Source: an uncultured Paracoccaceae bacterium
GTDB taxonomy: Bacteria; Pseudomonadota; Alphaproteobacteria; Rhodobacterales; Rhodobacteraceae
Length of the DNA: 64,000 nt
Assembly: GCA_934500835.1 (NCBI GenBank)
Contig: CAKSTR010000010.1
Coordinates: forward strand, 62,001 to 126,000
Reading direction: 5' to 3'
In this document: positions 15,772-25,642 of the stretch, one piece after another
Layout of the letters: every line of letters starts with the position of its first letter
Numbering within the stretch: position 1 is the first letter of the stretch
Notes under the pieces: model-generated
Database searches by the model: none
What the model was told of the DNA's origin: nothing
What the model saw: the letters and a program-made list of their open reading frames with translations, nothing else
Program-made: the position numbers and the translations under genes

Positions 15772-17001
15772 ATGCAAAAGCCCAAGAAAGTCGTGCTTGC
15801 CTATTCGGGCGGCCTCGACACCTCGATCATCCTGAAATGGCTGCAGACCGAATACGGCTGCGAAGTGGTGACTTTCACTGCCGACCTGGGCCAGGGCGAA
15901 GAGCTGGACCCCGCACGCGAAAAGGCAATCCTGCTGGGCATCAAGCCCGAGAACATCAACATTCTGGATCTGCGCGAGGAATTCGTCCGCGATTTCGTCT
16001 ATCCGATGTTCCGCGCCAATGCGTTGTATGAGGGCGAATATCTGCTGGGCACCTCGATTGCCCGGCCGCTGATCGCCAAGCATCTGGTCGAGATCGCCCA
16101 AGCCACCGGCGCCGATGCCGTGGCGCATGGTGCCACCGGCAAGGGCAATGACCAGGTGCGGTTCGAGCTGGGTGTGGCAGCACTTGATCCGTCGATCCGG
16201 GTGATCGCGCCCTGGCGGGAATGGGATCTGTCCAGCCGCACCAAGCTGATTCAGTTCGCCGAAGAGAACCAGATCCCGATTGCCAAGAACAAGCGGGGCG
16301 AGGCGCCCTTCTCGGTTGACGCCAACCTGCTGCACACCTCGTCCGAAGGCACCGTGCTGGAAGATCCGGCCATCGAGGCGCCCGATTATGTGGCGCAACG
16401 CATCGTGCCGGTGGAAGACGCGCCGAACACCCCCGAATTCATCGAGATCGCCTTCGAGCGCGGCGATGCCATCAGCCTGAACGGCGAGGCGCTGTCCCCC
16501 GCCACCATGCTGACCCGGCTGAACGAGTTGGGCGGCAAGCATGGCATCGGCCTTCTGGACTTCGTTGAAAACCGCTTTGTCGGCATGAAGTCGCGCGGAC
16601 TTTATGAGACCCCCGGCGGCACCATCCTGCTGGCCGCCCACCGCGGCATCGAACAGATCACGCTGGATTCCGGGGCGGGTCACCTGAAAGACAGCATCAT
16701 GCCGCGCTATGCCGAGCTGATCTACAACGGCTTCTGGTTCTCGCCCGAGCGCGAGGCCCTGCAGGCGCTGATCGACAAGACGCAAGAGCATGTCACCGGC
16801 ACGGTGAAGCTGAAGCTTTACAAGGGTGTTGCCCGTGTCGTCGCCCGGTGGTCGGACCACACGCTTTACAGCGAAAAGCACGTCACCTTCGAGGAGGACG
16901 CCGGCGCCTACGACCAGAAGGACGCCGCCGGCTTCATCCGACTGAACGCCCTGCGCCTGCGCCTGATCGCCACCCGCAACGCCCGCGTGGCGAAGAAGTA
17001 A
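15772..17001 (+). CDS. argG: Argininosuccinate synthase
   Basis: A 409-residue enzyme joining citrulline and aspartate with ATP in arginine synthesis. The N-terminal ATP PP-loop is AYSGGLDTS (residues 9-17), and downstream blocks such as [15 protein letters not shown] and NLLHTSSEG are diagnostic. The start at 15772 has GGAGG eight bases upstream. The length is normal. The gene ends just before a large perfect inverted repeat rather than a classical T-tailed terminator. Confidence 0.97.
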   Translation: MQKPKKVVLAYSGGLDTSIILKWLQTEYGCEVVTFTADLGQGEELDPAREKAILLGIKPENINILDLREEFVRDFVYPMFRANALYEGEYLLGTSIARPLIAKHLVEIAQATGADAVAHGATGKGNDQVRFELGVAALDPSIRVIAPWREWDLSSRTKLIQFAEENQIPIAKNKRGEAPFSVDANLLHTSSEGTVLEDPAIEAPDYVAQRIVPVEDAPNTPEFIEIAFERGDAISLNGEALSPATMLTRLNELGGKHGIGLLDFVENRFVGMKSRGLYETPGGTILLAAHRGIEQITLDSGAGHLKDSIMPRYAELIYNGFWFSPEREALQALIDKTQEHVTGTVKLKLYKGVARVVARWSDHTLYSEKHVTFEEDAGAYDQKDAAGFIRLNALRLRLIATRNARVAKK

Positions 17002-17005
17002 GCCC

Positions 17006-17039
17006 TTTTGCTGGCAGCGAGATGACGCTGCCAGCAAAA
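17006..17039. repeat. Perfect 14-bp inverted repeat after argG
   Basis: TTTTGCTGGCAGCG / CGCTGCCAGCAAAA around a six-base loop, starting four bases after the argG stop. On either strand the T-run is 5' and the A-run 3', so it is not a canonical Rho-independent terminator, although the stem could end or protect transcripts of argG and the convergent thioesterase gene. Confidence 0.8.
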
Positions 17040-17096
17040 CCGCGGCCGCCAGTTCGATCGGACGGGCCGGTTTGCTGACGGCAGCCCGGCCGGGGG

Positions 17097-17507
17097 TCAG
17101 TCTTCCTGCGGCAGGGTGAACTGGGTCTGGGTCACCTGCGCGGCCAGTTTGCCATCGGACCGATAAATCGAGGTCTGCACCACCATGGTTCTGCGCCCGC
17201 GGTGCAGGGGGATCACCTCGGCCCGGATCAGATCGCCGGGCGGAACGGCGCGGTAGAAGTTGGTCTTGCTTTCCATCGTCGTGGTCCGGTCCCCCGGCGC
17301 CAGATTCACCATCGCCAGCGTGCCGCCGATATTGTCGGCCAGCCCGATCAGCGCGCCGCCATGCAGCACGCCATTCCGGTTCAGAAGCTGCGGCGCGGCG
17401 ACCATCTCGGCAACCACCAGATCGGAGGTGGCCGAAACGATCTTCAGGCCGATGTGATGGGCAAAGGGCGGCTGGTCCAGGGCTATGGGATGGATCGGAT
17501 CCGCCAT
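17097..17507 (-). CDS. PaaI-family hotdog thioesterase
   Basis: A 136-residue hotdog-fold protein. The motif NRNGVLHGGALIGLADNIGG (about residues 43-62) is the catalytic helix region of the PaaI/YbgC-like group, with the HGG and Asp expected for acyl-CoA hydrolysis. The second half (ESKTNFYRAVPPGDLIRAE) is the usual strand pair. The natural thioester is unknown. It lies two bases downstream of maeB and is likely co-transcribed with it. Confidence 0.85.
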   Translation of the reverse strand: MADPIHPIALDQPPFAHHIGLKIVSATSDLVVAEMVAAPQLLNRNGVLHGGALIGLADNIGGTLAMVNLAPGDRTTTMESKTNFYRAVPPGDLIRAEVIPLHRGRRTMVVQTSIYRSDGKLAAQVTQTQFTLPQED

Positions 17508-17509
17508 GC

Positions 17510-19765
17510 TCAGCCCACCCGGCAGGCGGCCATCACCGCCATGTTCAGGATGTCGTTCACGGTGGCATTGGTCGAACAGATCTGGATCGGCTTCTTCACG
17601 CCGGTCAGGATCGGCCCGATCACGGTGGCCCCCGCCATTTCCTGCATCAGCTTGACCGAGATGCTGGCGGAATGCCTTGCAGGCACCACGAGGATATTGG
17701 CAGGCCCGGTCAGGCGGCAGAAGGGATAGTTCTTCATCTGATCGGCGTTCAGGGCGACGTCGACCGTCATCTCGCCCTCATATTCGAAATCGACCTTCAT
17801 CCCGTCCAGCACGCGCGCGGCCTGATGCATCTTTGTCGCACGTTCGCTGACCGGATAGCCGAAGGTCGAGAAGCTGACGAAAGCCACCCGCGGCTCAAGC
17901 CCCAGATTGCGGGCGACGCCGGCGGCCCGGACGGCGATGGTGGCCAGATCGGTCTCATCGGGCCATTCATGCACCAGCGTGTCGGCGATCAGCACGATCT
18001 TGCCCTTGTGCAGCAGCGCCGTGACGCCGACGGCCCCGTCGGTGGCCTTGGCGTCAAAGACAGTGTTGATCAGCGAAAGCACATGCGCCGATTTTCTTGT
18101 GACGCCCGTCACCAGCCCGTCGCCGTGGCCGTGCTGCAGCATCAGGGCCGCAAAGACATGCCGATCCCGCGCCGCCAGCCGGTGAATGTCCTGCCGGTCG
18201 TGGCCCTGCCGCTGCAGCCGGCCATAGAGAAAGTCCTTGTAGGCATCCAGATGCCGCGAATTCGCGGCGTTCACCACCTCCAGCTCGCGCAGCGCATCGC
18301 CAAGGCCGGCGGCGTCCAGCTTTTCCCTGACATCCGCCTCGCGGCCGACCACCAGCGCCTTGCCCAGGCCCGAACGCTGATAGGCCACCGCGGCCCGCAG
18401 CACGCGCGGATCGTCGCCTTCGGCAAAGATCATCCGGGCCTGTGCAGCGCGTGCGCGGGCGTGGACGCCTTGCAGGATGCTGGCGGTCGGGTCCATCCGT
18501 GCCTTCAGCCCGGCCTCGTAGCCCTTCATGTCTATGATCGGCCGGCGGGCAACGCCGGTATCCATGCCCGCCTTGGCTACGGCCGGCGGCACGACATAGA
18601 TCAGCCGCGGATCGAAGGGTGTCGGGATGATGTAATCGCGTCCGAAGGCCAGCTTGCGGCCATAGGCCATCGCCACCTCATCCGGCACATCCTCGCGCGC
18701 CAGCGCAGCCAGCGCCCGGGCGCAGGCCAGCTTCATCTCGTCGTTGATGGCGCGGGCGTGGATGTCCAGCGCGCCCCGGAACAGGTAGGGGAACCCAAGG
18801 ACGTTGTTGACCTGATTGGGATAGTCGCTGCGCCCGGTCGCCACGATGGCATCGGGCCGCACGGCGTGGGCCTCTTCCGGTGTGATCTCGGGGTCCGGGT
18901 TCGCCATGGCGAAGATCACCGGATTGTCGGCCATGCTGGCAACCATCTCCGGCGTCACCGCCCCCTTGGCGCTGACGCCCAGGAACACATCCGCCCCGGC
19001 CATCGCCTCTTCCAGCGTGCGCAGATCGGTTTTCACCGCATGGGCAGACTTCCACTGGTTCATTCCCTCGGTCCGGCCCTGGAAGATCACGCCCTTGGTG
19101 TCGCACATGATGCAGTTTTCATGCCGCGCGCCCATGGTCTTGATCAGCTCCAGACAGGCGATGCCCGCCGCTCCGGCGCCGTTCAGCACGATGCGACAGT
19201 CCTCGATCCGCTTGCCGCTGATCTCAAGCGCGTTGATCAGCCCGGCCGCACAGATCACCGCGGTGCCATGCTGGTCATCATGGAAGACCGGGATGTCGCA
19301 GATTTCCTTCAGTCGCTGCTCGATGATGAAGCACTCCGGCGCCTTGATGTCCTCAAGGTTGATGCCGCCGAAGGTGGGGGACATCAGCTTGACCGCCTTG
19401 ATGATTTCATCGGCGTCTTCGGTGTCCAGCTCGATGTCGATGGCGTTCACATCGGCGAAGCGCTTGAACAGCACCGCCTTGCCTTCCATCACCGGCTTTG
19501 ACGCCATGGCGCCAAGATTGCCCATGCCCAGAATGGCCGTCCCGTTCGAGATCACCGCCACCATGTTGCCCTTGACGGTATAGTCATAGACCGTCGACGG
19601 ATCGTCCGCGATCGCCTGCACCGGCACGGCAACGCCGGGGCTGTAGGCCAGCGACAGATCGCGCTGCGTTGCCATCGGGGTCGAGGCAACCACATCGTAT
19701 TTCCCTGGACGGGGTTCCAGATGATAGGCCAGCGCCTCTTCCGGGGTGATTTTCGTGCGGGTCAT
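17510..19765 (-). CDS. maeB: NADP-dependent malic enzyme with phosphotransacetylase-like domain
   Basis: A 751-residue MaeB-type enzyme converting malate to pyruvate and CO2. The N-terminal malic domain has DYTVKGNMVAVISNGTAILG and FHDDQHGTAV; the NAD(P)-binding domain has LNGAGAAGIACLEL. From about residue 430 onward there is a phosphate acetyltransferase-like domain (RMIFAEGDDPRVLRAA onward), a regulatory module in this class that binds acetyl-CoA. It links the TCA cycle to pyruvate, useful for gluconeogenic or acid growth. Divergent from mutS. Confidence 0.95.
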   Translation of the reverse strand: MTRTKITPEEALAYHLEPRPGKYDVVASTPMATQRDLSLAYSPGVAVPVQAIADDPSTVYDYTVKGNMVAVISNGTAILGMGNLGAMASKPVMEGKAVLFKRFADVNAIDIELDTEDADEIIKAVKLMSPTFGGINLEDIKAPECFIIEQRLKEICDIPVFHDDQHGTAVICAAGLINALEISGKRIEDCRIVLNGAGAAGIACLELIKTMGARHENCIMCDTKGVIFQGRTEGMNQWKSAHAVKTDLRTLEEAMAGADVFLGVSAKGAVTPEMVASMADNPVIFAMANPDPEITPEEAHAVRPDAIVATGRSDYPNQVNNVLGFPYLFRGALDIHARAINDEMKLACARALAALAREDVPDEVAMAYGRKLAFGRDYIIPTPFDPRLIYVVPPAVAKAGMDTGVARRPIIDMKGYEAGLKARMDPTASILQGVHARARAAQARMIFAEGDDPRVLRAAVAYQRSGLGKALVVGREADVREKLDAAGLGDALRELEVVNAANSRHLDAYKDFLYGRLQRQGHDRQDIHRLAARDRHVFAALMLQHGHGDGLVTGVTRKSAHVLSLINTVFDAKATDGAVGVTALLHKGKIVLIADTLVHEWPDETDLATIAVRAAGVARNLGLEPRVAFVSFSTFGYPVSERATKMHQAARVLDGMKVDFEYEGEMTVDVALNADQMKNYPFCRLTGPANILVVPARHSASISVKLMQEMAGATVIGPILTGVKKPIQICSTNATVNDILNMAVMAACRVG

Positions 19766-19882
19766 CAGGGGGCCATCCTGTTTCTAAGCCCATGGGTCAT
19801 AGCGCCCGGGGCGTGCCGCTGAAAAGCCTGTTTGCGGCGGACAATGCGCTTTTGTAGGGTCAGCGCAGACCACGGGGGACGC

Positions 19883-22507
19883 ATGACGGAAGACGCCGTA
19901 ACGCCGATGATGGCGCAATACCTGCAGATCAGGGCCCAGAACCCCGGCGCCCTTCTGTTTTACCGGATGGGCGACTTCTACGAGATGTTCTTCGAGGATG
20001 CGCTTGCCGCCTCGGAGGCGCTGGACATCGCCCTGACCAAGCGCGGCTTTCATCTTGGCGAGCCGATCCCGATGTGCGGCGTCCCCGTCCATGCCGCCGA
20101 GGGCTATCTGCTGACCCTGATCCGCAAGGGGTTTCGCGTTGCCATCGCCGAACAACTGGAAGACCCGGCCGAGGCGAAGAAGCGCGGCTCGAAATCCGTG
20201 GTCAGGCGCGATGTGGTGCGGCTGGTCACCCCCGGCACGCTGACAGAGGATTCCCTGCTGGAGGCCCGCCGCCACAACTACCTTTGCGCCTTCGCCGAGG
20301 TGCGGGACGACGGCGCGCTGGCCTGGGCAGACATCTCCACCGGAGAGTTCCGGGTGATGCCCTGCCCCCTGCCGCGCCTTGCACCGGAACTCGCGCGGCT
20401 GGCCCCGCGCGAAGTGCTGGTCTCCGAGACGCGCGACCGTGATCTGGCCGGTTTAGTGACTGAATCGGCGGCATCGATCACCCCGCTTGCCCGGTCATCC
20501 TTTGATTCCGCGGGGGCGGAAAAACGGCTGTGTGACCTGTTCCAGGTCGGCTCGCTGGAGGGCTTCGGCAACTTCGACCGGGCCGAACTGTCGGCCATGG
20601 GTGCGCTGGTCGACTATCTGGACCTGACTCAGCGCGGCAAGCTGCCCCTGCTGCGCCCCCCGGTCAAAGAGACCGCCGGCGGGACGGTGCAGATCGACGC
20701 GGCAACCCGTCGGAACCTTGAAATCACCGCCTCGCTGCAAGGTGGCCGCGAGAATTCGCTCCTCTGGGCGGTCGATCGCAGCGTCACAGCCGCCGGTGCC
20801 CGCTTGCTGGAGCGGCGGCTTTCCGCCCCTTCCTGCGACTTGACCATCATTCACGCCCGGCTGGAAACCATCCGCTTCCTGCTGGACCAAAGTCCCCTGC
20901 GCCACGACCTGCGCGAGGCGTTGCGCCGCGTCCCGGACATGGATCGCGCCCTGTCGCGCATCGCACTGGATCGCGGCGGGCCGCGCGACCTTGCCGCCAT
21001 CCGCGCCGGGCTGACACAGGCCGAGGCCGTGGCGACGATGCTGGCCGGGACCCCGCCCCTGCTGGCCGAGTCGGCTGCGGCCCTCGTCGGACATGGCGCC
21101 TTGGTCAGCCTTCTGGATCAGGCACTGGTCGCCGAGCCGCCCCTTCTGGCCCGCGATGGCGGCTTCATCGCCCCGGGCTATGATGCCGAACTGGACGAAA
21201 CCCGCGCCCTGCGCGACGAGGGTCGCGGCGTGATCGGCCGAATGCAGGCGCAATACGCCGAATTGGCCAATGTCCCGGGACTGAAGATCAAGCACAACAA
21301 CGTGCTTGGCTATTTCATCGAGGTGACGACCACCCACGAAGACCGCCTCCGCGCCAACCCCGAGGTGTTCATCCACCGCCAGACCACGGCCGGGCAGGTG
21401 CGTTTTACCACCGTTGATCTGTCGGCGCTGGAAACACGCATCCTGAATGCCGGCAATCATGCGCTGGAGATTGAAAAGCGGCACTATGACAGCCTGAAAC
21501 AGGCCATTCTTGCCCATTCCGGCCCGATCGGAACGGCTGCCCGTGCCCTTGCCGAAGCGGATCTTGCCGCCGGTTTCGCCGATCTCGCGGCGTCCGAGGA
21601 CTGGGCCGAACCCCGGATCGACGACAGCCGCGCCTTTGTCATCGAAGCCGGCCGTCATCCCGTGGTCGAACGCGCCCTGCGCCGCAGCGGGGAACCCTTC
21701 GTCGCCAACGACTGTCAGCTGACGACCGGCTTAACCCCCGCGCTCTGGCTGCTGACCGGCCCAAACATGGCCGGCAAATCCACCTTCCTGCGCCAGAATG
21801 CGTTGATCGCGCTGCTGGCTCAGGCAGGCAGCTTCGTCCCGGCGCGCGCCGCCCATATCGGACTTGTCAGTCAGATCTTCAGCCGCGTCGGCGCCTCCGA
21901 CGATCTTGCACGCGGCCGATCCACATTCATGGTGGAAATGGTGGAAACCGCGGCGATCCTGAATCAGGCCGACGACCGCGCCCTGGTCATCCTGGACGAA
22001 ATCGGCCGCGGCACGGCCACCTGGGACGGGCTTTCCATCGCCTGGGCCACGCTGGAGCATCTGCACGAAGTCAACCGCTGCCGCGCCCTCTTCGCGACCC
22101 ATTATCATGAGATGACGGCACTGGCGGGCCGTCTGCAGGGCGTCGAGAACGCGACCGTCAGCGTCAAGGAATGGGAAGGCGATGTGATCTTCCTGCACGA
22201 GGTCAAGCGCGGCGCGGCAGACCGCAGCTATGGCGTGCAGGTCGCGAAACTGGCAGGCCTGCCCGCCGCTGTGGTGGACCGCGCCAAAGTGGTGCTTGAG
22301 GCGCTGGAGAAGGGCGACCGCGATGGCGCCAAGCCGTCGGCTCTGATCGATGACCTGCCGCTCTTCCGCGCCGCGCCCGCCGCTCCGCCACCGAAGCCAC
22401 AGAAGACTTCGGACGTCGAGGACCGCCTGCGCGCCTCGCACCCTGACGACATGACCCCGATGGAGGCCCTGAAGCTCTTGTACGAATTGAAAGGGCTACT
22501 GGGCTGA
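19883..22507 (+). CDS. mutS: DNA mismatch repair protein MutS
   Basis: An 874-residue mismatch sensor. The mismatch-binding wedge motif appears as [15 protein letters not shown] near residues 28-42, where the Phe-x-Glu element inserts at the mispair. The ATPase has Walker [10 protein letters not shown] near 626-634 and the [12 protein letters not shown] block. The start at 19883 follows a GGGGGA ribosome-binding sequence; an upstream in-frame ATG at 19832 is less likely. The gene is followed by a GC-rich hairpin repeat. Confidence 0.97.
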   Translation: MTEDAVTPMMAQYLQIRAQNPGALLFYRMGDFYEMFFEDALAASEALDIALTKRGFHLGEPIPMCGVPVHAAEGYLLTLIRKGFRVAIAEQLEDPAEAKKRGSKSVVRRDVVRLVTPGTLTEDSLLEARRHNYLCAFAEVRDDGALAWADISTGEFRVMPCPLPRLAPELARLAPREVLVSETRDRDLAGLVTESAASITPLARSSFDSAGAEKRLCDLFQVGSLEGFGNFDRAELSAMGALVDYLDLTQRGKLPLLRPPVKETAGGTVQIDAATRRNLEITASLQGGRENSLLWAVDRSVTAAGARLLERRLSAPSCDLTIIHARLETIRFLLDQSPLRHDLREALRRVPDMDRALSRIALDRGGPRDLAAIRAGLTQAEAVATMLAGTPPLLAESAAALVGHGALVSLLDQALVAEPPLLARDGGFIAPGYDAELDETRALRDEGRGVIGRMQAQYAELANVPGLKIKHNNVLGYFIEVTTTHEDRLRANPEVFIHRQTTAGQVRFTTVDLSALETRILNAGNHALEIEKRHYDSLKQAILAHSGPIGTAARALAEADLAAGFADLAASEDWAEPRIDDSRAFVIEAGRHPVVERALRRSGEPFVANDCQLTTGLTPALWLLTGPNMAGKSTFLRQNALIALLAQAGSFVPARAAHIGLVSQIFSRVGASDDLARGRSTFMVEMVETAAILNQADDRALVILDEIGRGTATWDGLSIAWATLEHLHEVNRCRALFATHYHEMTALAGRLQGVENATVSVKEWEGDVIFLHEVKRGAADRSYGVQVAKLAGLPAAVVDRAKVVLEALEKGDRDGAKPSALIDDLPLFRAAPAAPPPKPQKTSDVEDRLRASHPDDMTPMEALKLLYELKGLLG

Positions 22508-22553
22508 ACCACCCGCAGCCCCTTCACTTTGGCGCAAATATCCCACGGGGGGT

Positions 22554-22576
22554 CCGGGGGGTGTGAAACCCCCCGG
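22554..22576. repeat. GC-rich hairpin repeat downstream of mutS
   Basis: CCGGGGGG / CCCCCCGG with loop TGTGAAA, preceded by GGCGCAAATATCCCACGGGG. I recognise this arrangement as resembling short intergenic hairpins common in Rhodobacteraceae genomes. It lies between convergent mutS and grpE and probably serves as a bidirectional terminator or transcript-end stabiliser. Copy number in the genome cannot be judged here; only this copy was noticed in the window. Confidence 0.65.
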
Positions 22577-22588
22577 TCGCCGGCCCGA

Positions 22589-23131
22589 TCAGCCCGGGTT
22601 TGACGACACGCCCACCTGTGCGGGACGCAGCAGCCGGTCGTGAAGCATGAAACCTTCAAGCATCACCTGAATGATCTGCCCGGCCTTGGTGCCCGGCAGC
22701 GGCGCTTCGAACATCGCCTGATGCAGCTGCGGGTCGAACTGTTCGCCCACCGCCGGCGACACCGCCTTGACCCCGTGCTTGTCCATCACATTGGTCAGCT
22801 CGCGCAGCGTCAGCTCCACCCCCTCGATCAGCCCGGCCGAGGCGGCACGGCTTTCCTCGGGGATCGCCTGCAGCGCACGGTTCAGGTTGTCGTAGACCGG
22901 CAGCAGGTCGCGGGCCAGCCGCGTGCCACCATATTGTTCGGCCTCGCGCCGGTCACGGTCGGCGCGCTTGCGGCTGTTCTCTGCATCCGCCAAGGCGCGC
23001 ATGAACTTGTCGCGGAACTCGTCGCGCTCGGCCGTCAGGGTCTCGATCTCGTCCAGCCCCTCGGGGCTGTCGATAAACTCCTCCAGATCGGGCAGGTCGG
23101 CATCCGGTGCCGCCGTCTGGTCCTTGGTCAT
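22589..23131 (-). CDS. grpE: Nucleotide exchange factor GrpE
   Basis: A 180-residue GrpE, which releases ADP from DnaK. It has an N-terminal acidic region and a long coiled coil (about residues 28-75, with AENSRKRADRDRREAEQYG), then the C-terminal beta domain with VEMTL-like GVELTLRELTNVMDKHGV and DPQLHQAMFE. It lies 18 bp downstream of hrcA, a common heat-shock pairing, so HrcA probably co-transcribes with it. Confidence 0.95.
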   Translation of the reverse strand: MTKDQTAAPDADLPDLEEFIDSPEGLDEIETLTAERDEFRDKFMRALADAENSRKRADRDRREAEQYGGTRLARDLLPVYDNLNRALQAIPEESRAASAGLIEGVELTLRELTNVMDKHGVKAVSPAVGEQFDPQLHQAMFEAPLPGTKAGQIIQVMLEGFMLHDRLLRPAQVGVSSNPG

Positions 23132-23149
23132 GCCTTCACCTCTTTCGTC

Positions 23150-24217
23150 TCACACCCGGCCGCGATCGGCGACCAGCCGCCCGACAAGCTGCGCGGTATA
23201 GTCGACGATGGGAACGACCCGGCCATAGTTCAGCCGCGTCGGTCCGATCACGCCGACCGCCCCGATGATCTTGCGGTCAGCGTTCATATAGGGAGAAACC
23301 ACCAGAGAGGAACCCGAAAGTGAGAAGAGTTTGTTCTCCGACCCGATGAAAATGCGTACCCCGTCGCCATCCTCGGCCAGATCAAGGAATTCGGCGATGT
23401 CCCGCTTGCGTTCAAGGTCATCGAAAAGGCTGCGGATGCGCTCCACATCGGTATCGCCTGCGGTCTCCAGCAGATTCGCGCGCCCCCGCACGATCAGCCG
23501 CTCCTGGCTTTGACCGGCGTTCTCCCAGACTGCCAGACCGCTTTCCACCAGGTCCCGCGCCAGCGAATCAATCTCTTGCCGACGCCGGGCGATCTCCGCG
23601 CCCATGATGCGGCGCAGCTCTGCCATGGTGCGGCCTTCGGCCAGCGCGTTCAGGAAATTCGCAGCCTCGCGCATCGAAGACGGCGTCTGCCCCGGCGGCG
23701 GGCGGAACAGCCGGTTCTCGACCTGGCCATCGGCCAGCACCAGCACCACCAGCGCCCGGTCCGCAGCAAGGCTGACGAATTCGATATGCCGGATCGGCGC
23801 CTCGGTCTTCGGCGTCAGCACGATGCTGGCGCCCCGGGTGATCCCGGACAGCGCCGTGCCGATATGGTCCAGCAGCGCCGGAACATCCTGATCATTGCCG
23901 CCCAGCGTGGCATCGATGCGTTCCCGGTCCGGTTCGGCCGGCCGTGCCATTTCCACGAAGCCATCGACAAAAAGCCGCAGCCCCGCCTGCGTCGGCACCC
24001 GGCCGGCCGAGACATGAGGGCTGTCCAGAAGGCCCAGATATTCCAGATCCTGCATGACATTTCGGATCGTCGCGGCCGAGACCTGTTCGCTCATCGCCCG
24101 GGTCAGCGTGCGGGAGCCGACCGGCTCTCCACTTTCCAGATAGCCTTCGACCACGCGCCGGAACACCTCGCGCGAGCGGTCGGTCATTTCTGCCAGCAGT
24201 CTGGTGCCTGTCGTCAT
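23150..24217 (-). CDS. hrcA: Heat-inducible transcription repressor HrcA
   Basis: A 355-residue repressor of groESL-type heat-shock operons via CIRCE. The N-terminal winged helix (about residues 10-75, ATIRNVMQDLEYLGLLDSPH) and the GAF-like dimer domain are present. No CIRCE element was found in this window, so its target is elsewhere. The start at 24217 has no Shine-Dalgarno; a promoter (24224-24252) would start transcription almost exactly at this ATG, suggesting leaderless translation. The alternative is the ATG at 24187. Confidence 0.93.
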   Translation of the reverse strand: MTTGTRLLAEMTDRSREVFRRVVEGYLESGEPVGSRTLTRAMSEQVSAATIRNVMQDLEYLGLLDSPHVSAGRVPTQAGLRLFVDGFVEMARPAEPDRERIDATLGGNDQDVPALLDHIGTALSGITRGASIVLTPKTEAPIRHIEFVSLAADRALVVLVLADGQVENRLFRPPPGQTPSSMREAANFLNALAEGRTMAELRRIMGAEIARRRQEIDSLARDLVESGLAVWENAGQSQERLIVRGRANLLETAGDTDVERIRSLFDDLERKRDIAEFLDLAEDGDGVRIFIGSENKLFSLSGSSLVVSPYMNADRKIIGAVGVIGPTRLNYGRVVPIVDYTAQLVGRLVADRGRV

Positions 24218-24223
24218 AAGATG

Positions 24224-24252
24224 AATAAAGGACGCGCCACGACAATCGTCAA
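24224..24252 (-). promoter_or_regulatory. Candidate promoter of hrcA-grpE
   Basis: On the minus strand a TTGACG -35 box (24247-24252) and a TTTATT -10 box (24224-24229) are separated by 17 bases. The predicted start is about seven bases downstream, at or next to the hrcA ATG. The -35 is strong for a sigma-70 type promoter; the -10 is weak. Confidence 0.5.
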
Positions 24253-24313
24253 TCGGGGTTGCAGGGCAGTGCGCCAAGGGCATATCTGACCGCGAGCATC
24301 GAAAGGACAGATC

Positions 24314-25030
24314 ATGCGACCCTCGGGCCGGGCACTTGACCAGCTGCGCAGCATTTCCATCGAAACCGCCGTCACCCGCCATGCCGAAGGATCTTGCCTG
24401 ATCCGCATAGGCGACACCCATGTGCTCTGCACCGCCTCGGTCGAGGACAAGCCACCCCCGTTCCTGCGCAACTCGGGTCAGGGCTGGGTGACTGCCGAAT
24501 ATGGCATGCTGCCCCGCGCCACCCACACCCGCGGCCGGCGAGAGGCCGCGGCCGGCAAGCAGTCTGGAAGAACACAGGAAATTCAAAGGCTTATTGGAAG
24601 GTCGCTGCGCGCTGTGGTGGACCGTCAGGCGCTGGGAGAGCGGCAGATTACTGTCGATTGCGATGTGATTCAGGCCGATGGCGGCACGCGCTGTGCCTCG
24701 ATCACCGGCGGCTGGGTGGCGCTGCGGCTGGCGATGAACCATCTGATGGCCAAGGGTCTGGTCACGTCGGACCCGATGCTGGATCATGTTGCTGCAATCT
24801 CTTGCGGCATTTACGCCGGGCAGAACGTTCTGGATCTGGACTATGACGAAGATTCCGCCGCCGGTACCGATGGCAATTTCGTGATCACCGGCAAAGGCAA
24901 GCTGGTCGAGGTCCAGGCCTCTGCCGAAGGCGCCCCTTTCGCTGTGGACGATCTTTCCGCCCTTCTGTCCCTTGCACTGCAAGGAACACAGGCCCTTGTG
25001 GCCGCCCAGAAGGCCGCGATCACCAAATGA
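24314..25030 (+). CDS. rph: Ribonuclease PH
   Basis: A 238-residue phosphorolytic 3'-5' exoribonuclease that trims tRNA precursors. The sequence shows [37 protein letters not shown] and [20 protein letters not shown], all hallmark blocks, with the phosphate-binding arginines in the last. AAGGA lies eight bases before the start. It is divergent from hrcA and overlaps rdgB by four bases. Confidence 0.97.
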   Translation: MRPSGRALDQLRSISIETAVTRHAEGSCLIRIGDTHVLCTASVEDKPPPFLRNSGQGWVTAEYGMLPRATHTRGRREAAAGKQSGRTQEIQRLIGRSLRAVVDRQALGERQITVDCDVIQADGGTRCASITGGWVALRLAMNHLMAKGLVTSDPMLDHVAAISCGIYAGQNVLDLDYDEDSAAGTDGNFVITGKGKLVEVQASAEGAPFAVDDLSALLSLALQGTQALVAAQKAAITK

Positions 25031-25638
25031 CCCGAAAGTTTTCAGGCGACAGGCTGATCATCGCCAGCCACAACAAGGGCAAGCTGGAAGAGTTCTCAAC
25101 CCTGCTTGCCCCGCTGAATGTCGCCTGCACTTCCGTGGCCGATCTGGGCCTGCCGGAGCCGGAAGAGACGGAAAGCACGTTCACCGGCAATGCAAGGATC
25201 AAGGCCAAGGCTGCGGCTTTGGCCTCTGGTCTGCCCGCACTTGCCGACGATTCCGGGCTGACTGTCGATGCGCTGGATGGCGCGCCGGGGGTCTACACGG
25301 CCGACTGGGCCTTTACCTCCTCCGGCCGTGATTTCGGCATGGCGATGGAAAAGACCTGGGCCCTGCTGGAGGCCGCCAACTCTCCCGCCCCCCGCCGGGC
25401 GCAGTTCCGCTGCACCTTGCTGCTGTATTGGCCCGACGGGCATGAGGAAATCTTCGAAGGCGTCGCCCCCGGTCAGCTGGTCTGGCCCCGCCGCGGCGCC
25501 GAAGGTCATGGCTACGACCCGATGTTCCAGCCCGACGGCTTTGACATCACCTTTGCCCAGATGGACGCAGCGCAGAAGAACGCCATCAGCCATCGCGGCA
25601 AAGCGGTGGAGTCCATGCTGAAGGCTTGTTTCACGTGA
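25027..25638 (+). CDS. rdgB: XTP/dITP diphosphatase (RdgB/HAM1)
   Basis: A 203-residue house-cleaning pyrophosphatase that removes xanthosine and inosine triphosphates from the pool. It has the N-terminal [10 protein letters not shown] nucleotide-binding motif, [20 protein letters not shown], and [10 protein letters not shown], with the HRGKA end. The ATG overlaps the rph stop (ATGA). The final codons run through a parS sequence. Confidence 0.95.
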   Translation: MTRKFSGDRLIIASHNKGKLEEFSTLLAPLNVACTSVADLGLPEPEETESTFTGNARIKAKAAALASGLPALADDSGLTVDALDGAPGVYTADWAFTSSGRDFGMAMEKTWALLEAANSPAPRRAQFRCTLLLYWPDGHEEIFEGVAPGQLVWPRRGAEGHGYDPMFQPDGFDITFAQMDAAQKNAISHRGKAVESMLKACFT

Positions 25639-25642
25639 AACT
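25627..25642. promoter_or_regulatory. parS: parS centromere site 1
   Basis: TGTTTCACGTGAAACT, matching the bacterial parS consensus TGTTTCACGTGAAACA at 15 of 16 positions. It spans the end of rdgB and the start of hemW. ParB made from the gene 1.1 kb away would load here and spread. Together with the perfect site at 30939 it brackets parAB. Confidence 0.9.

Noticed and set aside
14422..17037. Very long minus-strand frame containing ilvA
   Set aside because: The N-terminal part is antisense to argG; family-like sequence begins only at 15669.
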